From Palsa-506 sp963836355 (lineage in GTDB: Bacteria > Actinomycetota > Actinomycetes > Streptosporangiales > Streptosporangiaceae): a stretch of 64,000 nt of DNA. Shown here one piece after another: positions 26,252-34,212 of the stretch. The translations under genes were made by a program, and so were the position numbers. Under the pieces are notes generated by a model. That model was not told the DNA's origin. It saw only the letters and a program-made list of their open reading frames with translations, and made no database searches. The stretch is taken from positions 310,001-374,000 of the forward strand of contig CAWIJO010000006.1 of assembly GCA_963836355.1 (NCBI GenBank), given 5' to 3'. The stretch's first letter is position 1; each line of letters opens with the position of its first letter.

Positions 26252-26322
26252 AACAAAGGCACGAATAACGGACAGGGATGGTTCACCCGGCAACTGGGGT
26301 GCCGCAAGTCGGGCTATGAGCC

Positions 26323-26388
26323 GAAACCAGGGGCGCACGGACAGGAAACCAGGGGCGCACGGACAGGAAACCAGGGGCGCACGGACAG
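26323..26388. repeat. Tandem repeat, three 22-bp units
   Basis: Three perfect consecutive units beginning GAAACCAGGGGCGCACGG. Unit length is not a multiple of three, fitting a non-coding position between divergent genes, although the longest minus-strand frame start (26338) falls inside the first unit. Confidence 0.9.
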
Positions 26389-26499
26389 GATGAGCCAGCC
26401 GGGCACTGCCGGGGCGATCGCCGGCGCGACCGGCGGCGCCGCCCCCGCCCGGCCCGGGCCCGGCCTGGCCCGCCCCGGCCCGCGGTTACAACCCGCGGT

Positions 26500-26505
26500 T
26501 ACAAT
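26500..26505 (+). promoter_or_regulatory. -10 box TACAAT of a likely leaderless promoter
   Basis: TACAAT sits 6 bp before the GTG of the amidohydrolase gene, within the second of two GCGGTTACAA direct repeats (26482, 26495). The spacing fits transcription starting at the GTG. No clear -35 box is seen. Confidence 0.5.
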
Positions 26506-26511
26506 GAGCCG

Positions 26512-27360
26512 GTGCCGCCCCGCGCCATCGACTTCCACGTGCACCTGCCGACCCCGGACTGGCTGGACGGCAGCATGGGCGGCTACGTCGAGGCTGCCGA
26601 AGCGTATTTCCGGTCGCCGGTGCAACGGCAGTCGCTGGCCGGCCTGGCCGCCAGATACCGGCAGCTCGGGGTGCGGGCGGTTCTGCTGGCCTGGGATGCA
26701 GAGACGGCGACGGGCCGACCGCGGGTGCCGAACGAGACCGTGGCCGCCGCCTGCCGCGATCATCCGGACGCTTTCACCGGGCTAGGCTCGGTTGACCCGC
26801 ATAAGGGCGAGGCCGCCGTCGCCGAGGTAGCCAGCATCGCCGCCCTCGGGCTGCGGGGAGTGAAGTTCCACCCGTCGTTGCAGGCGTTCTCCCCCGATGA
26901 TCCCGCCTACTGGCCGGTCTTCGCCGCGTGCGAGCAGCACGGCCTGCTGGCCTTGTTCCACACCGGGACGAGCGGGATCGGCGCCCGTCGGCCCGGCGGG
27001 CAGGGCATCAGGATCGACTACGCCCACCCGCTCAAGCTCGACCCGGTCGCCGCGGCATTTCCCGGGCTGACCGTGGTGGCGGCGCATTTCGGCTGGCCCT
27101 GGCATACGGACCTGGCTGCGGTCGCGCTGCACAAGACCAACGTGTACATCGACATCTCCGGCTGGTCGCCGCCGCGGATCCCGCCGGAAGTGATCCGCGA
27201 GCTGCGGGGACGGCTGTCCGGCCAGTTCCTGTGGGGCAGCGACTACCCGTTCTTCGCGCCCGAACGCTGCCTCGCCGAGCTGGACGGCCTCGGCCTGCCG
27301 GCCGATGTGCTGGACCAGGTGCTGCATGGCAACGCCGCCCGCATCCTCGGCCTGAGCTGA
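26512..27360 (+). CDS. Amidohydrolase_2 family metal-dependent hydrolase
   Basis: 282 residues from GTG 26512. TIM-barrel hydrolase of the ACMSD/decarboxylase type: IDFHVHLPTPDW (metal HxH), GLRGVKFHPSLQAFSPDD, LALFHTGTSG, TVVAAHFGWPW (metal His) and FLWGSDYPFFAPERCLAEL (metal Asp), ending with the usual VLHGNAARILGL. Members hydrolyse or decarboxylate small aromatic and lactone substrates. Cytosolic. The following lipoprotein gene begins 4 bp after the stop, so the two are probably one transcript. The likely promoter is leaderless (TACAAT at 26500). Confidence 0.92.
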   Translation: MPPRAIDFHVHLPTPDWLDGSMGGYVEAAEAYFRSPVQRQSLAGLAARYRQLGVRAVLLAWDAETATGRPRVPNETVAAACRDHPDAFTGLGSVDPHKGEAAVAEVASIAALGLRGVKFHPSLQAFSPDDPAYWPVFAACEQHGLLALFHTGTSGIGARRPGGQGIRIDYAHPLKLDPVAAAFPGLTVVAAHFGWPWHTDLAAVALHKTNVYIDISGWSPPRIPPEVIRELRGRLSGQFLWGSDYPFFAPERCLAELDGLGLPADVLDQVLHGNAARILGLS

Positions 27361-27364
27361 CCCG

Positions 27365-27913
27365 GTGGGCCAGCGCGGGTTAGCGACGGCAGCCCTGATC
27401 TGCGTTTCGGTGGCGGCCGGCGGGTGTGATTCACGCGCCACTTCAGCCAGCCGCCCGGCCGCCGTGGCCGTCCTGTCGTGCGGCGACTCGGCCGGCCAGC
27501 AGGCCGGGTCAGGCCGGCCAGTCAACGGGATCGAGAGCGTTGCATTGCGCGGCGACAGCAATGCGTATGATCCGCTTCCGGCCTGGCACACCCGCGCGGG
27601 GCGGAAATACCTGGTGTGGAAGGTCTTTCTCGCGGTGGCGCCGAGGGCCCGGCCGTTCCGGCTCGTTACGGTGATCCGCCCGGCATCGGCGCGCCTCTTT
27701 TACGCCTCGCCGGGGCGCTGGGGGGCCATGTCCGGCGCGAAGTTCATCCCGCCGCCGCCACGCGCCGTGCGCCTTGCCGCCTGCGGCCGCAGGTTCGCCG
27801 GCTATACCGGGGGGATCCTGGTCGCCCGGCCCGCCTGCGTCACCATTTCAGTCACCGGGCCCGGGAGCAGGCCTGGCACGGTGACCGTGCCGATCCTGGT
27901 TGCGCACTGCTGA
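27365..27913 (+). CDS. Putative lipoprotein of unknown function
   Basis: 182 residues from GTG 27365, 4 bp after the amidohydrolase. The N-terminus (GLATAALICVSVAAGGC) is a lipoprotein signal with Cys at about residue 21. The mature part holds three further Cys (CGDS, ACGRR, ARPACVTI), possibly two disulphides, and a final VTVPILVAHC. I do not recognise the family. Tight spacing implies cotranscription, but an exported lipoprotein and a cytosolic hydrolase need not share a pathway. Confidence 0.7.
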   Translation: MGQRGLATAALICVSVAAGGCDSRATSASRPAAVAVLSCGDSAGQQAGSGRPVNGIESVALRGDSNAYDPLPAWHTRAGRKYLVWKVFLAVAPRARPFRLVTVIRPASARLFYASPGRWGAMSGAKFIPPPPRAVRLAACGRRFAGYTGGILVARPACVTISVTGPGSRPGTVTVPILVAHC

Positions 27914-28017
27914 CCTGGCGCAGCGCTGCCCCAATTGATGCATCGGTCCACCCGCGTCTACCCGCATCTGCCGCAACACTGACCTCTGTGGTCACAATTC
28001 TCGAGCCGGTGAATTTT

Positions 28018-28063
28018 AGTGGTTAGGATTTATCCGGCGCATGGCGGCTAAATGTTAACCACT
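28018..28063 (+). repeat. Oriented imperfect palindrome, copy 2
   Basis: AGTGGTTAGGATTTA and TAAATGTTAACCACT form the arms around a CCGG-containing centre; the outer 8 bp pair perfectly. Matches copies at 8555 and 20415. It lies in the convergent gap (27914-28212) between the lipoprotein and CGNR genes; nothing else was seen in that gap. Confidence 0.8.
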
Positions 28064-28212
28064 AGCTGGGATCCCGGCCTGTGGCCCGGTCGGAGGGGCA
28101 GGAATGCGGTCAGGCAGATGGCGGACCAGATTCCGGTGCCGGACCAGGCACCGATCGGCCTAGCAGATCAAGAACCAGTTGAAACGGATCCGCCGTGGCC
28201 AGTGCCGCGCCG

Positions 28213-28806
28213 CTAGCTAGCTGCGGCCCGGCGGGCGCGGTAAGCGGCCACATGCAGGCGGTTGCCGCAGGTGCGGCTGTCGCAGTACCGGCGCGAGGAG
28301 TTGCGGGACAGGTCGAGGAAGATATCCCGGCAGGTGGGTGACGCGCAGCTGCGCAGCCGGTCACTCTGGCCGGCCACCACGAGGCCGGCCAGGCCCATGG
28401 CGATGTGCGCGGCGATCCGGTCGGCCATCGGGGCCGCGGGCCGCGACACGTGAATATGCGGCCCGCGGCCGTCGTGCGCCACGATCTGCGGGATCGCCCC
28501 GGTCTTCGCGAGCAGCGCGTTCAGCATCTCGATGGCGGCCGGGTGGTCGGCCGCCTCGCAGGCCGCGGCGATGGCGTCCAGCGTGGTGCGGTGCTCGCGC
28601 AGCCGCTTGACGTCCGCTGCCGCGGCGGCCCGCCCGTGGAACGCGTACCGGCGGCCGAATGACTGCACGTCCGGCAGGGTCAGCTCGTCGGGGGCGCCCG
28701 AGCGGCCGGTGTTGACCAGCTCCACGCAGGCGGTCAGCGCTTCGAGCTGGTCAGCATCAAAAGCGCTTTGACTCCTGTCAGGCCGCTCTCGTAGGGTTGA
28801 CGACAT
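28213..28806 (-). CDS. CGNR zinc-finger regulator (ABATE domain)
   Basis: 197 residues from ATG 28806. N-terminal ABATE-type sensor region (ALTACVELVNT then PDVQSFGRRYAFHGRA) and a C-terminal CGNR zinc finger: CASPTCRDIFLDLSRN, then RRYCDSRTCGNRLHVAAY, with the paired Cys typical of the family. CGNR proteins are thought to be DNA-binding transcription regulators. The start codon overlaps that of the divergent EamA gene (28805), so each promoter lies inside the other's coding region. Control of the exporter by this regulator is likely but inferred. Confidence 0.9.
   Translation of the reverse strand: MSSTLRERPDRSQSAFDADQLEALTACVELVNTGRSGAPDELTLPDVQSFGRRYAFHGRAAAAADVKRLREHRTTLDAIAAACEAADHPAAIEMLNALLAKTGAIPQIVAHDGRGPHIHVSRPAAPMADRIAAHIAMGLAGLVVAGQSDRLRSCASPTCRDIFLDLSRNSSRRYCDSRTCGNRLHVAAYRARRAAAS
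28768..28797 (+). promoter_or_regulatory. Promoter of the EamA gene (leaderless), inside the CGNR coding region
   Basis: TTGACT (28768-28773), an 18-bp spacer and TAGGGT (28792-28797) lie 7 bp before the ATG at 28805. The match to the housekeeping consensus is good, and the spacing implies transcription starting at or next to the ATG. Confidence 0.65.
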
Positions 28807-29830
28807 GTCAGTACCGTATGCCAGAACGGTCATTACCGGCAACCGGGCACAGCCGGTGGCCGGCCACGCCCCGCCGGCCGCCGGCAACATAGGGCAGCCG
28901 CCGGCCGTGGGCATCGTCCGGCCGGCGGCTGGCGGGCGCCGCCCGGTGCTGCTGGCCGGACTCGGCGCGGCCTGCATCTCCGCCTCGGCGATCCTGGTCA
29001 AGCTGGCCGACACGGGCGCCGTCACGGTGGTGTTCTACCGCTGCTTTCTCGCCCTGCCCGTGCTGGTCGCGCTGGCCACCGTGGAGCGGCGGCGGAGCGG
29101 TCCGCGGCAGCTCGCTCCGCACCTCGGGGCGGTCCTGGCGGGCGCGTTCCTTGCCGTTGACCTGGTGCTGTGGAACCACGTCATCGCCGATGTCGGGGCC
29201 GGTGCCGCCACCGTGCTAGGGAACCTGCAGGTGCTGTTCGTCGCCCTCGCCGCCTGGCTGCTGTTCGCCGAGCGGCCGCATCGCGGGTTCCTGATCGCGC
29301 TGCCAGTCGTGATGGCGGGCGTGGTGCTGGTGTCCGGCCTGGCCGACGGCACCGCGACCGGAAGCCATCCGCTCGCCGGGATCGTCTACGGGATCGGGAC
29401 GTCACTCGCCTACGCCGGCTTCCTCATCGTCTTGCGCCGGACTTCGTCCGGTACTCGCCATGTCGCTGGCCCGCTCGCCGAGGCGACCGCAGGTGCCGCG
29501 GCCGGCGCGCTGCTGTTCGGCCTGGTCTTCGGCGGCCTGCAGCTGCAGATTCCGTGGCCGTCCTTCGGCTGGCTGCTGCTGCTGTCGCTGACCAGCCAGA
29601 CGATCGGCTGGCTGCTGATCACGTCGTCGTTGCCGAGGCTGCCGGCCGCCGTCTCCTCGCTGCTGCTGCTCCTGCAGCCGGCCGCTGCGCTGCTGCTCGC
29701 CGCCGCCGTGCTCGGCGAGCGGCCAACCGCCCTGCAGCTGGCCGGCGCGTTGCTGGTCTGTTCCGGCGTGCTCGGCGCGAGCCTGGCCGCGACGTCGCGG
29801 CGCAACCTAGCCGCCGCCGCGCAGCCATGA
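28805..29830 (+). CDS. EamA/DMT-family transporter
   Basis: 341 residues with a ~45-residue polar N-terminal tail, then ten hydrophobic segments in two EamA repeats (first around ISASAILVKLADTGAVTVVF, YRCFLALPVLVALATV; second around GIGTSLAYAGFLIVLRR, LPRLPAAVSSLLLLLQPAAA). Family members export amino acids and other metabolites across the cytoplasmic membrane. The start codon overlaps that of the divergent CGNR regulator, a pairing that suggests a locally regulated exporter. The substrate cannot be told. Confidence 0.92.
   Translation: MSVPYARTVITGNRAQPVAGHAPPAAGNIGQPPAVGIVRPAAGGRRPVLLAGLGAACISASAILVKLADTGAVTVVFYRCFLALPVLVALATVERRRSGPRQLAPHLGAVLAGAFLAVDLVLWNHVIADVGAGAATVLGNLQVLFVALAAWLLFAERPHRGFLIALPVVMAGVVLVSGLADGTATGSHPLAGIVYGIGTSLAYAGFLIVLRRTSSGTRHVAGPLAEATAGAAAGALLFGLVFGGLQLQIPWPSFGWLLLLSLTSQTIGWLLITSSLPRLPAAVSSLLLLLQPAAALLLAAAVLGERPTALQLAGALLVCSGVLGASLAATSRRNLAAAAQP
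28813..28842 (-). promoter_or_regulatory. Promoter of the CGNR gene (leaderless), inside the EamA coding region
   Basis: On the minus strand TTGCCG (28842-28837), 18 bp, then TACGGT (28818-28813), 6 bp before the ATG at 28806. Mirrors the divergent EamA promoter. Confidence 0.55.
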
Positions 29831-29952
29831 CCTGAAATCGGCGTGCCCGGCGCGAGCCCGGCCCGCCGCACAGCCAGGACCCGAAGACGGCGTGCCCGGC
29901 GTGAGCCCGGCCGCCGGAGGCTGGCCCGCAGGCCGACGGTTCGCACATAAGA

Positions 29953-29996
29953 TAGATATCTAATCGTTTGACATCTCATGAATGTCTGCCTAGCGT
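29953..29996 (+). promoter_or_regulatory. SDR promoter with two palindromes
   Basis: Consensus -35 TTGACA (29968-29973), 17-bp spacer, -10 TAGCGT (29991-29996). A perfect palindrome TAGATATCTA (29953-29962) lies just upstream, and an inverted repeat GACAT-N7-ATGTC (29970-29986) fills the spacer. Both look like operators. The upstream stretch 29836-29940 contains a near-direct repeat of about 24 bp. Confidence 0.65.
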
Positions 29997-30023
29997 CAAT
30001 AGCGAGACGAGAGGGGAGCAATC

Positions 30024-30866
30024 ATGAGTGAGCTGCCGATGCAGGGCCGTGTTGCCCTGGTAGCCGGCGCCAGCAAGGGCATCGGCGCGGCGACGGCCGA
30101 GGCATTCGCCGCCGCTGGTGCCGCGGTAGTCCTGGGGGCCCGTGACGCCGCCGCGCTTACGTCCGTCGCGAAACGGATCGAGGCCGACGGCGGACGGGCG
30201 ATTGCGATGCAGACCGACGTCGCTGATGCGGACTCGATGCGCGGGCTGGTCGATGCCGCGATCTCCGCCTACGGGCGGCTGGACGCGGCCTTCAACAACG
30301 CCACCGACGGGCCGCTGCCCGCGCCGCTCGCGGAGATCGACATCGGCGAGTTTGACCGGGGCATCGCCACCAACGTGCGCGGCACGTTCCTCGGGATGAA
30401 ATACCAGATCCCGGCCATGCTGGCGGGCGGTGGCGGCGCGATCGTGAACATGGCCTCGATCGCCGGACTGAAGGCGACCGCGAACCTCGCGGCCTACGTG
30501 GCAGGCAAGGCCGGGATCATCGGCCTGACCAAGGTCGCGGCGCTGGACTACGCCGACCAGGGCATCCGGGTCAACGTGCTGGCGCCCGGCCCGATCCTGA
30601 CTCACCACCTGGAAGCGGCCGGCCAGGAGGCGCAGCGGCAGGCCGGGCTGTCCACGCCGATGCGGCGAACCGGCCAGCCGGCCGAGGTGGCCAGCGCCGT
30701 GCTGTGGCTGTGCTCGGCGCAGTCGTCGTTCATCACCGGAACCGTGCTCCCGATCGACGGCGGGCAGTCCGCCGGGCACAAGCCGCCGCAGGTGTACCGG
30801 CAGGGCAAGCCGATGGCCAGGCCGACGGCAGCAGCACCGCATCCGGCCGGGCCGGACCCGGCTTAG
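30024..30866 (+). CDS. Short-chain dehydrogenase/reductase (SDR)
   Basis: 280 residues, ATG 30024 after GAGGGGAG. Classical SDR: VALVAGASKGIGAATAEAFA (TGxxxGxG-like cofactor loop), FNNATDGPL (NNAG-like), IVNMASIAG (catalytic Ser), AAYVAGKAGIIGLTK (YxxxK) and INVLAPGPI-type VRVNVLAPGPI-like segment, ending SSFITGTVLPIDGGQSAG. NAD(P)-dependent oxidation or reduction of an unknown alcohol or ketone. The C-terminal 30 residues are Pro-rich and variable. The promoter upstream is one of the best in the window and carries operator-like palindromes, so expression is probably induced. A SnoaL-like gene follows. Confidence 0.93.
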   Translation: MSELPMQGRVALVAGASKGIGAATAEAFAAAGAAVVLGARDAAALTSVAKRIEADGGRAIAMQTDVADADSMRGLVDAAISAYGRLDAAFNNATDGPLPAPLAEIDIGEFDRGIATNVRGTFLGMKYQIPAMLAGGGGAIVNMASIAGLKATANLAAYVAGKAGIIGLTKVAALDYADQGIRVNVLAPGPILTHHLEAAGQEAQRQAGLSTPMRRTGQPAEVASAVLWLCSAQSSFITGTVLPIDGGQSAGHKPPQVYRQGKPMARPTAAAPHPAGPDPA

Positions 30867-30935
30867 CTGACCTGAACCTCCGGCCCGCAGCTGCGTCCGG
30901 CCGGCCAGACACCGAACCCAACGGAGATGAATCCA

Positions 30936-31357
30936 ATGACGACCGATACCCGCACAGAGATACTCGCCCTCGGAGCCCGGCGGGCCGACGCGGAGCGCAG
31001 TGCCCACACGACGGTCCTTGCCGGCTCGCGGCGGACGACTTCCGGCTGGTCGGCCCGTTCGGCTTCGTGCTGGACAAGACCCAGTGGCTCGGCCGGTACG
31101 CGCCAGGTGCCCTGGTCACCAGCTCACTGACCTGGGATGACGTCGAGGTCCGCGATTTCGGCCAGACCGCTATCGCGATCGGCCGGCAAACCCAGCAGGC
31201 GACCTATCAGGGCTGCCGGTCCGACGGCCAGTTCCGCGTGACGCACGTTTACGTCCGCGACCAGGATCGCTGGCAGCTGGCCAGCCTGCACGTCAGCCCG
31301 GCCGCGCCGCCCGAGCCGCCGGGGGCGCCCGCGCCACTCGCTGCCGGGCCGCGGTAA
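30936..31357 (+). pseudogene. SnoaL/NTF2-like (DUF4440-type) protein, one frameshift
   Basis: ATG 30936 with an ACGGAG ribosome site. It opens TTDTRTEILALGARRADAE, and after TTVLAG (about 31020) the family sequence LAADDFRLVGPFGFVLDK continues in another frame to 31357 (WLGRYAPGALVTSSLTWDD, VRDFGQTAIAIGRQTQ, FRVTHVYVRDQDRWQLASLH). A few bases were probably lost in the CCGGCTCGCGGCGG stretch. SnoaL-like domains are small cone-shaped folds used as isomerases, cyclases or ligand binders. It would be 140 residues if repaired and is co-oriented with the SDR gene. Confidence 0.75.
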
Positions 31358-31406
31358 GACGGCCGCGGCGCGGGCAGTTAGTACCTGGCCAGGCGGCCGC
31401 CGTGGC

Positions 31407-32312
31407 TCAGTTGACCTTCTTGAGGGTGGCCACGCTGACATGCGGCCAGCTGAGGCCCAGGAAGTTCAAGAACACGGTCTGGGTGTACTGAAGCTGCAGG
31501 AAATGCCGGTTGGCGTGCGGAGCCGGGAACTGTACCGTCTCGATCCAGAATTTCGCGCTGACGTGGCTGACGTCCGCGTTGGTCCGCAGGAACGGGATGT
31601 TCTCCGCGCCGCCGAGCGTGTGCTTCGCCGGGTTCTTCACGGTCGAGACATGCAGCTCCGTTGTCGAGACGATCGTCTGGCTGGCCGTGGCGGCCGCCAG
31701 TACCGAGTTCGGATTCGTCACCGCGGCCTGCGTGACGTGGGCCGGCGTGGGCGTGGTGCGGAACTGGTTGGTGTGGCTGAGGTCGTACTCCGGGAAGCTG
31801 TTCGCCGCGCCGGGCCCGGGTTCGGTGGTCCCGACCGGAAATGGCACGGTGTTGGCGTGACCGAACGCGGGCCGGCCGGTCAGCTGCGCCGAAGTGCCCT
31901 GCACCATGACAGCATTGCCATGCGGGATGGTCGCGAGCCGCACGACAGTCTCCGGCTCGTGGGGCTTGGTGGTGGCCGGGACTCGCAGCCAGACGCCGGG
32001 CTCGAGGTGGATCGCGCCGCCGGTGCTCCGGTCGTTGATCTGCTGCAGGTAGTGCAGGCCGAAGAGTTCGATGTCATCCATCTCCGAGCCGCGGTTCGGT
32101 ATCGGCCCGCCGATCGTGCTGAAGCGCAGCCGCTCGTCGGTGGGATTGAGCTCGAGGAAGATGTCGTTGTTCCCATGGAAGTCCGGGCGCGGGATCAGGT
32201 TGAACCCGTGACCAGTCCAGTTTCCCGGCAGGTTGCCGAGCGGCCCGAGTTCCTGCAGGAGGGTTTGCGTGGGCGCGGCCACGCGGAAGTCCGGGACAGT
32301 GCTTGCCGTCAT
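31407..32312 (-). CDS. Nitrobindin-like haem-binding protein
   Basis: ATG 32312 chosen because AGGAGCAGG lies upstream; longer frames lack this. About 301 residues. ELGPLGNLPGNWTGHGFNLI is the glycine/tryptophan-containing opening strand of the nitrobindin/FABP-like beta-barrel, and IGGPIPNRGSEMDDIELFGL, HYLQQINDRSTGGAIHLEPG and VVRLATIPHGNAVMVQG follow in the order of proteins annotated 'heme-binding protein'. The second half is more variable. No signal peptide. It stands alone; any link to the haem enzymes at 1-5207 is speculative. Confidence 0.7.
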   Translation of the reverse strand: MTASTVPDFRVAAPTQTLLQELGPLGNLPGNWTGHGFNLIPRPDFHGNNDIFLELNPTDERLRFSTIGGPIPNRGSEMDDIELFGLHYLQQINDRSTGGAIHLEPGVWLRVPATTKPHEPETVVRLATIPHGNAVMVQGTSAQLTGRPAFGHANTVPFPVGTTEPGPGAANSFPEYDLSHTNQFRTTPTPAHVTQAAVTNPNSVLAAATASQTIVSTTELHVSTVKNPAKHTLGGAENIPFLRTNADVSHVSAKFWIETVQFPAPHANRHFLQLQYTQTVFLNFLGLSWPHVSVATLKKVN

Positions 32313-32484
32313 CTGCCTGCTCCTCATGCTGAGCGGACTCCGTGCATCCGCCGGGACAGGATGCACCTTCTGAAGCGCACCCGGCGGGCGCAGTAGCGAC
32401 AGCCGCCATAAGGCAGAGGCGGCCGGCCACGTGTTTGATACCTCCGGCAAACCACCTCGCCGCGGTTTGCGGTTAGCTTCTGGT

Positions 32485-33411
32485 ATGGCCAGTGAACAGG
32501 TCGAGCTTGAGGTCGGGGACAGAACAGTGCGGATCTCCAGCCCGGGCCGGGTGTACTTCCCGGCCCGGGGCGAGACCAAGCTCGACCTGGCCCGCTACTA
32601 CCTGGCGGTCGGCGACGGCATCGTGCGCGCGCTGCGTGAGCGGCCGTGCATGATGCACCGCTTCCCGTCCGGGGTGACCGGTGCGAAGGTGCACCAGAAG
32701 CGGGTTCCGAACGGTGCTCCCGAGTGGCTGGAGACCGTGCGGGTGGACTTCCCGCGCTACGGCCGGCATGCCGACGAGCTGTGCGTGACCGAGCTGGCCA
32801 GCGTCATCTGGGCAGTTCAGATGTCCACCGTGGAGTTCCATCCGTGGAATTCGCGGCGGGACGACACCGAACGGCCGGACGAGTGGCGCATCGACCTGGA
32901 CCCCATGCCGCGCTGCGGATTTGACGTCGTGCGCCGGGTCGCCCACGTGGTGCACGAGATGCTCGATGAGCTCGGCGCGGTGGGCTGGCCGAAAACCTCC
33001 GGCGGCAACGGGCTGCACGTCTACATCCGGATCGAGCCGCGGTGGGGCTTCGCCGACGTCCGCCGCGCCGCGCACGCCTTCGCCCTAGAGGTCGAGCGCC
33101 GCGCGCCGGAGGCGGTGACGACCACCTGGTGGCGGAAGGACCGGGATCCCGCCATGCTCTTCGTCGACTACAACCAGAACGCCCGCGACCACACGATCGC
33201 CAGCGCCTACTCCGTCCGCGGCGTGCCGGAAGCGACCGTGTCCACCCCGATCGGCTGGGACGAGATCGACGACGTCGAGCCTCGCCAGTGCACCATCGCG
33301 ACCGTGCCCGCCCGCTTCGCCAAGCTCGGCGACCTGCACAAGGGCATCGACGACACCGCCTATTCGCTGGGCACCCTGCTGGAATGGGCTGACCGCGACG
33401 GCCTGGATTAG
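32485..33411 (+). CDS. ligD: LigD-type polymerase domain protein (NHEJ primase-polymerase)
   Basis: About 308 residues from ATG 32485. Free-standing polymerase domain of bacterial non-homologous end joining: a SSPGRVYFP/ETKLDLARYYLAVGD opening, RPCMMHRFPSGVTG, WRIDLDPMPRC (catalytic DxD of the archaeo-eukaryotic primase fold), KTSGGNGLHVYIRIEP (catalytic His loop) and DPAMLFVDYNQNARDHTIAS with the third acidic residue. It fills gaps at DNA ends and adds ribonucleotides. No ligase or nuclease domain is fused; an ATP-dependent ligase lies 13 kb away at 46202. No Ku gene is in the window. Confidence 0.93.
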   Translation: MASEQVELEVGDRTVRISSPGRVYFPARGETKLDLARYYLAVGDGIVRALRERPCMMHRFPSGVTGAKVHQKRVPNGAPEWLETVRVDFPRYGRHADELCVTELASVIWAVQMSTVEFHPWNSRRDDTERPDEWRIDLDPMPRCGFDVVRRVAHVVHEMLDELGAVGWPKTSGGNGLHVYIRIEPRWGFADVRRAAHAFALEVERRAPEAVTTTWWRKDRDPAMLFVDYNQNARDHTIASAYSVRGVPEATVSTPIGWDEIDDVEPRQCTIATVPARFAKLGDLHKGIDDTAYSLGTLLEWADRDGLD

Positions 33412-33456
33412 TTGCCCGCCGGTCCGGCGGCCCGGATAGTGCGGCAGGCTGGCCTC

Positions 33457-33969
33457 GTGAGCAGCCTGCCGTTTCCTGAGCCCACCACGCCAGCGTCCTC
33501 GCGCGCCGAGGTCTTCCTCGGGTACCTCGACTACTTCCGCTCCCGGCTGGTAAGCAAGCTGCAGGCACTGCCTCGAGGCGAGCTGCGGGCCAGCAGGCTG
33601 CCGTCCGGCTGGACGCCGATCGAGCTGGTCAAGCACCTCGCGTTTGTCGAGCTACGCTGGCTTGAGTGGGGGTTCGCAGGCCGCGAGGTCGATGATCCCT
33701 GGGCCGACAGCAGGGACGGCCGCTGGTACGTCGCGGCCGGCCAGGAACTGGCGGAGCTGGTTGCCGCGCTGGACGCGCAGGCGGCGCGCAGCAGGGCCAT
33801 CGTCGAGTCGCACGACCTCGCTGACATTGGCCAGCCGGGCGACCGGTGGGACGGCGCCGATCCGCCGGCCCTAGAGCGGATCTTGTTTCACTTGCTGCAG
33901 GAGTACGCCCGCCACATCGGCCAGCTCGATATCGTCAGCGAACTCGCGGGCGGCGAGACCGGAGAGTAA
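33457..33969 (+). CDS. DinB-superfamily protein (DUF664 type)
   Basis: 170 residues from GTG 33457. Four-helix DinB bundle typical of actinomycetes: LDYFRSRLVSKLQALPRGEL, RLPSGWTPIELVKHLAFVEL (first metal His), RWLEWGF, and ILFHLLQEYARHIGQLDIV (the two later His that complete the metal site). Such proteins are mostly putative mycothiol- or bacillithiol-dependent transferases. Cytosolic. Probably its own promoter; the preceding LigD-type gene ends 45 bp upstream. Confidence 0.9.
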   Translation: MSSLPFPEPTTPASSRAEVFLGYLDYFRSRLVSKLQALPRGELRASRLPSGWTPIELVKHLAFVELRWLEWGFAGREVDDPWADSRDGRWYVAAGQELAELVAALDAQAARSRAIVESHDLADIGQPGDRWDGADPPALERILFHLLQEYARHIGQLDIVSELAGGETGE

Positions 33970-34034
33970 CGGCCGGGCCCGGGCGCCGCCTGCATCGCTC
34001 GCAGCTGCGCTGTCCCTCCGCAGCATGGTCACGT

Positions 34035-34184
34035 ATGTTGGCCCGCGTGGCGCACTACGGCAGGCTGTCCAAGGTCATCATCGATGTCCCGCCCGCGGAG
34101 CACGACCGCGAGCTCGCGTTCTGGCAGGCAGCCACCGGCCAGCTGCTGGCCCAGGGCGCCCGGCACCCGCAACGGTGGGGCTGA
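34035..34184 (+). pseudogene. N-terminal scrap of a VOC/glyoxalase-family gene
   Basis: About 48 codons reading HYGRLSKVIIDVPPAEHDRE then LAFWQAATGQLLAQGARHP, the first beta-alpha-beta unit of a VOC-fold protein. The frame stops at 34184 and the rest of the gene is replaced by the exporter gene that follows. A remnant only. Confidence 0.7.
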
Positions 34185-34212
34185 CCAGGCTGGCGGGCGC
34201 CCCATCAGAGCA

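Noticed and set aside
26323..26388. Three regularly spaced repeats resembling a tiny CRISPR
   Set aside because: Units are directly adjacent with no spacers, and no cas genes are present.
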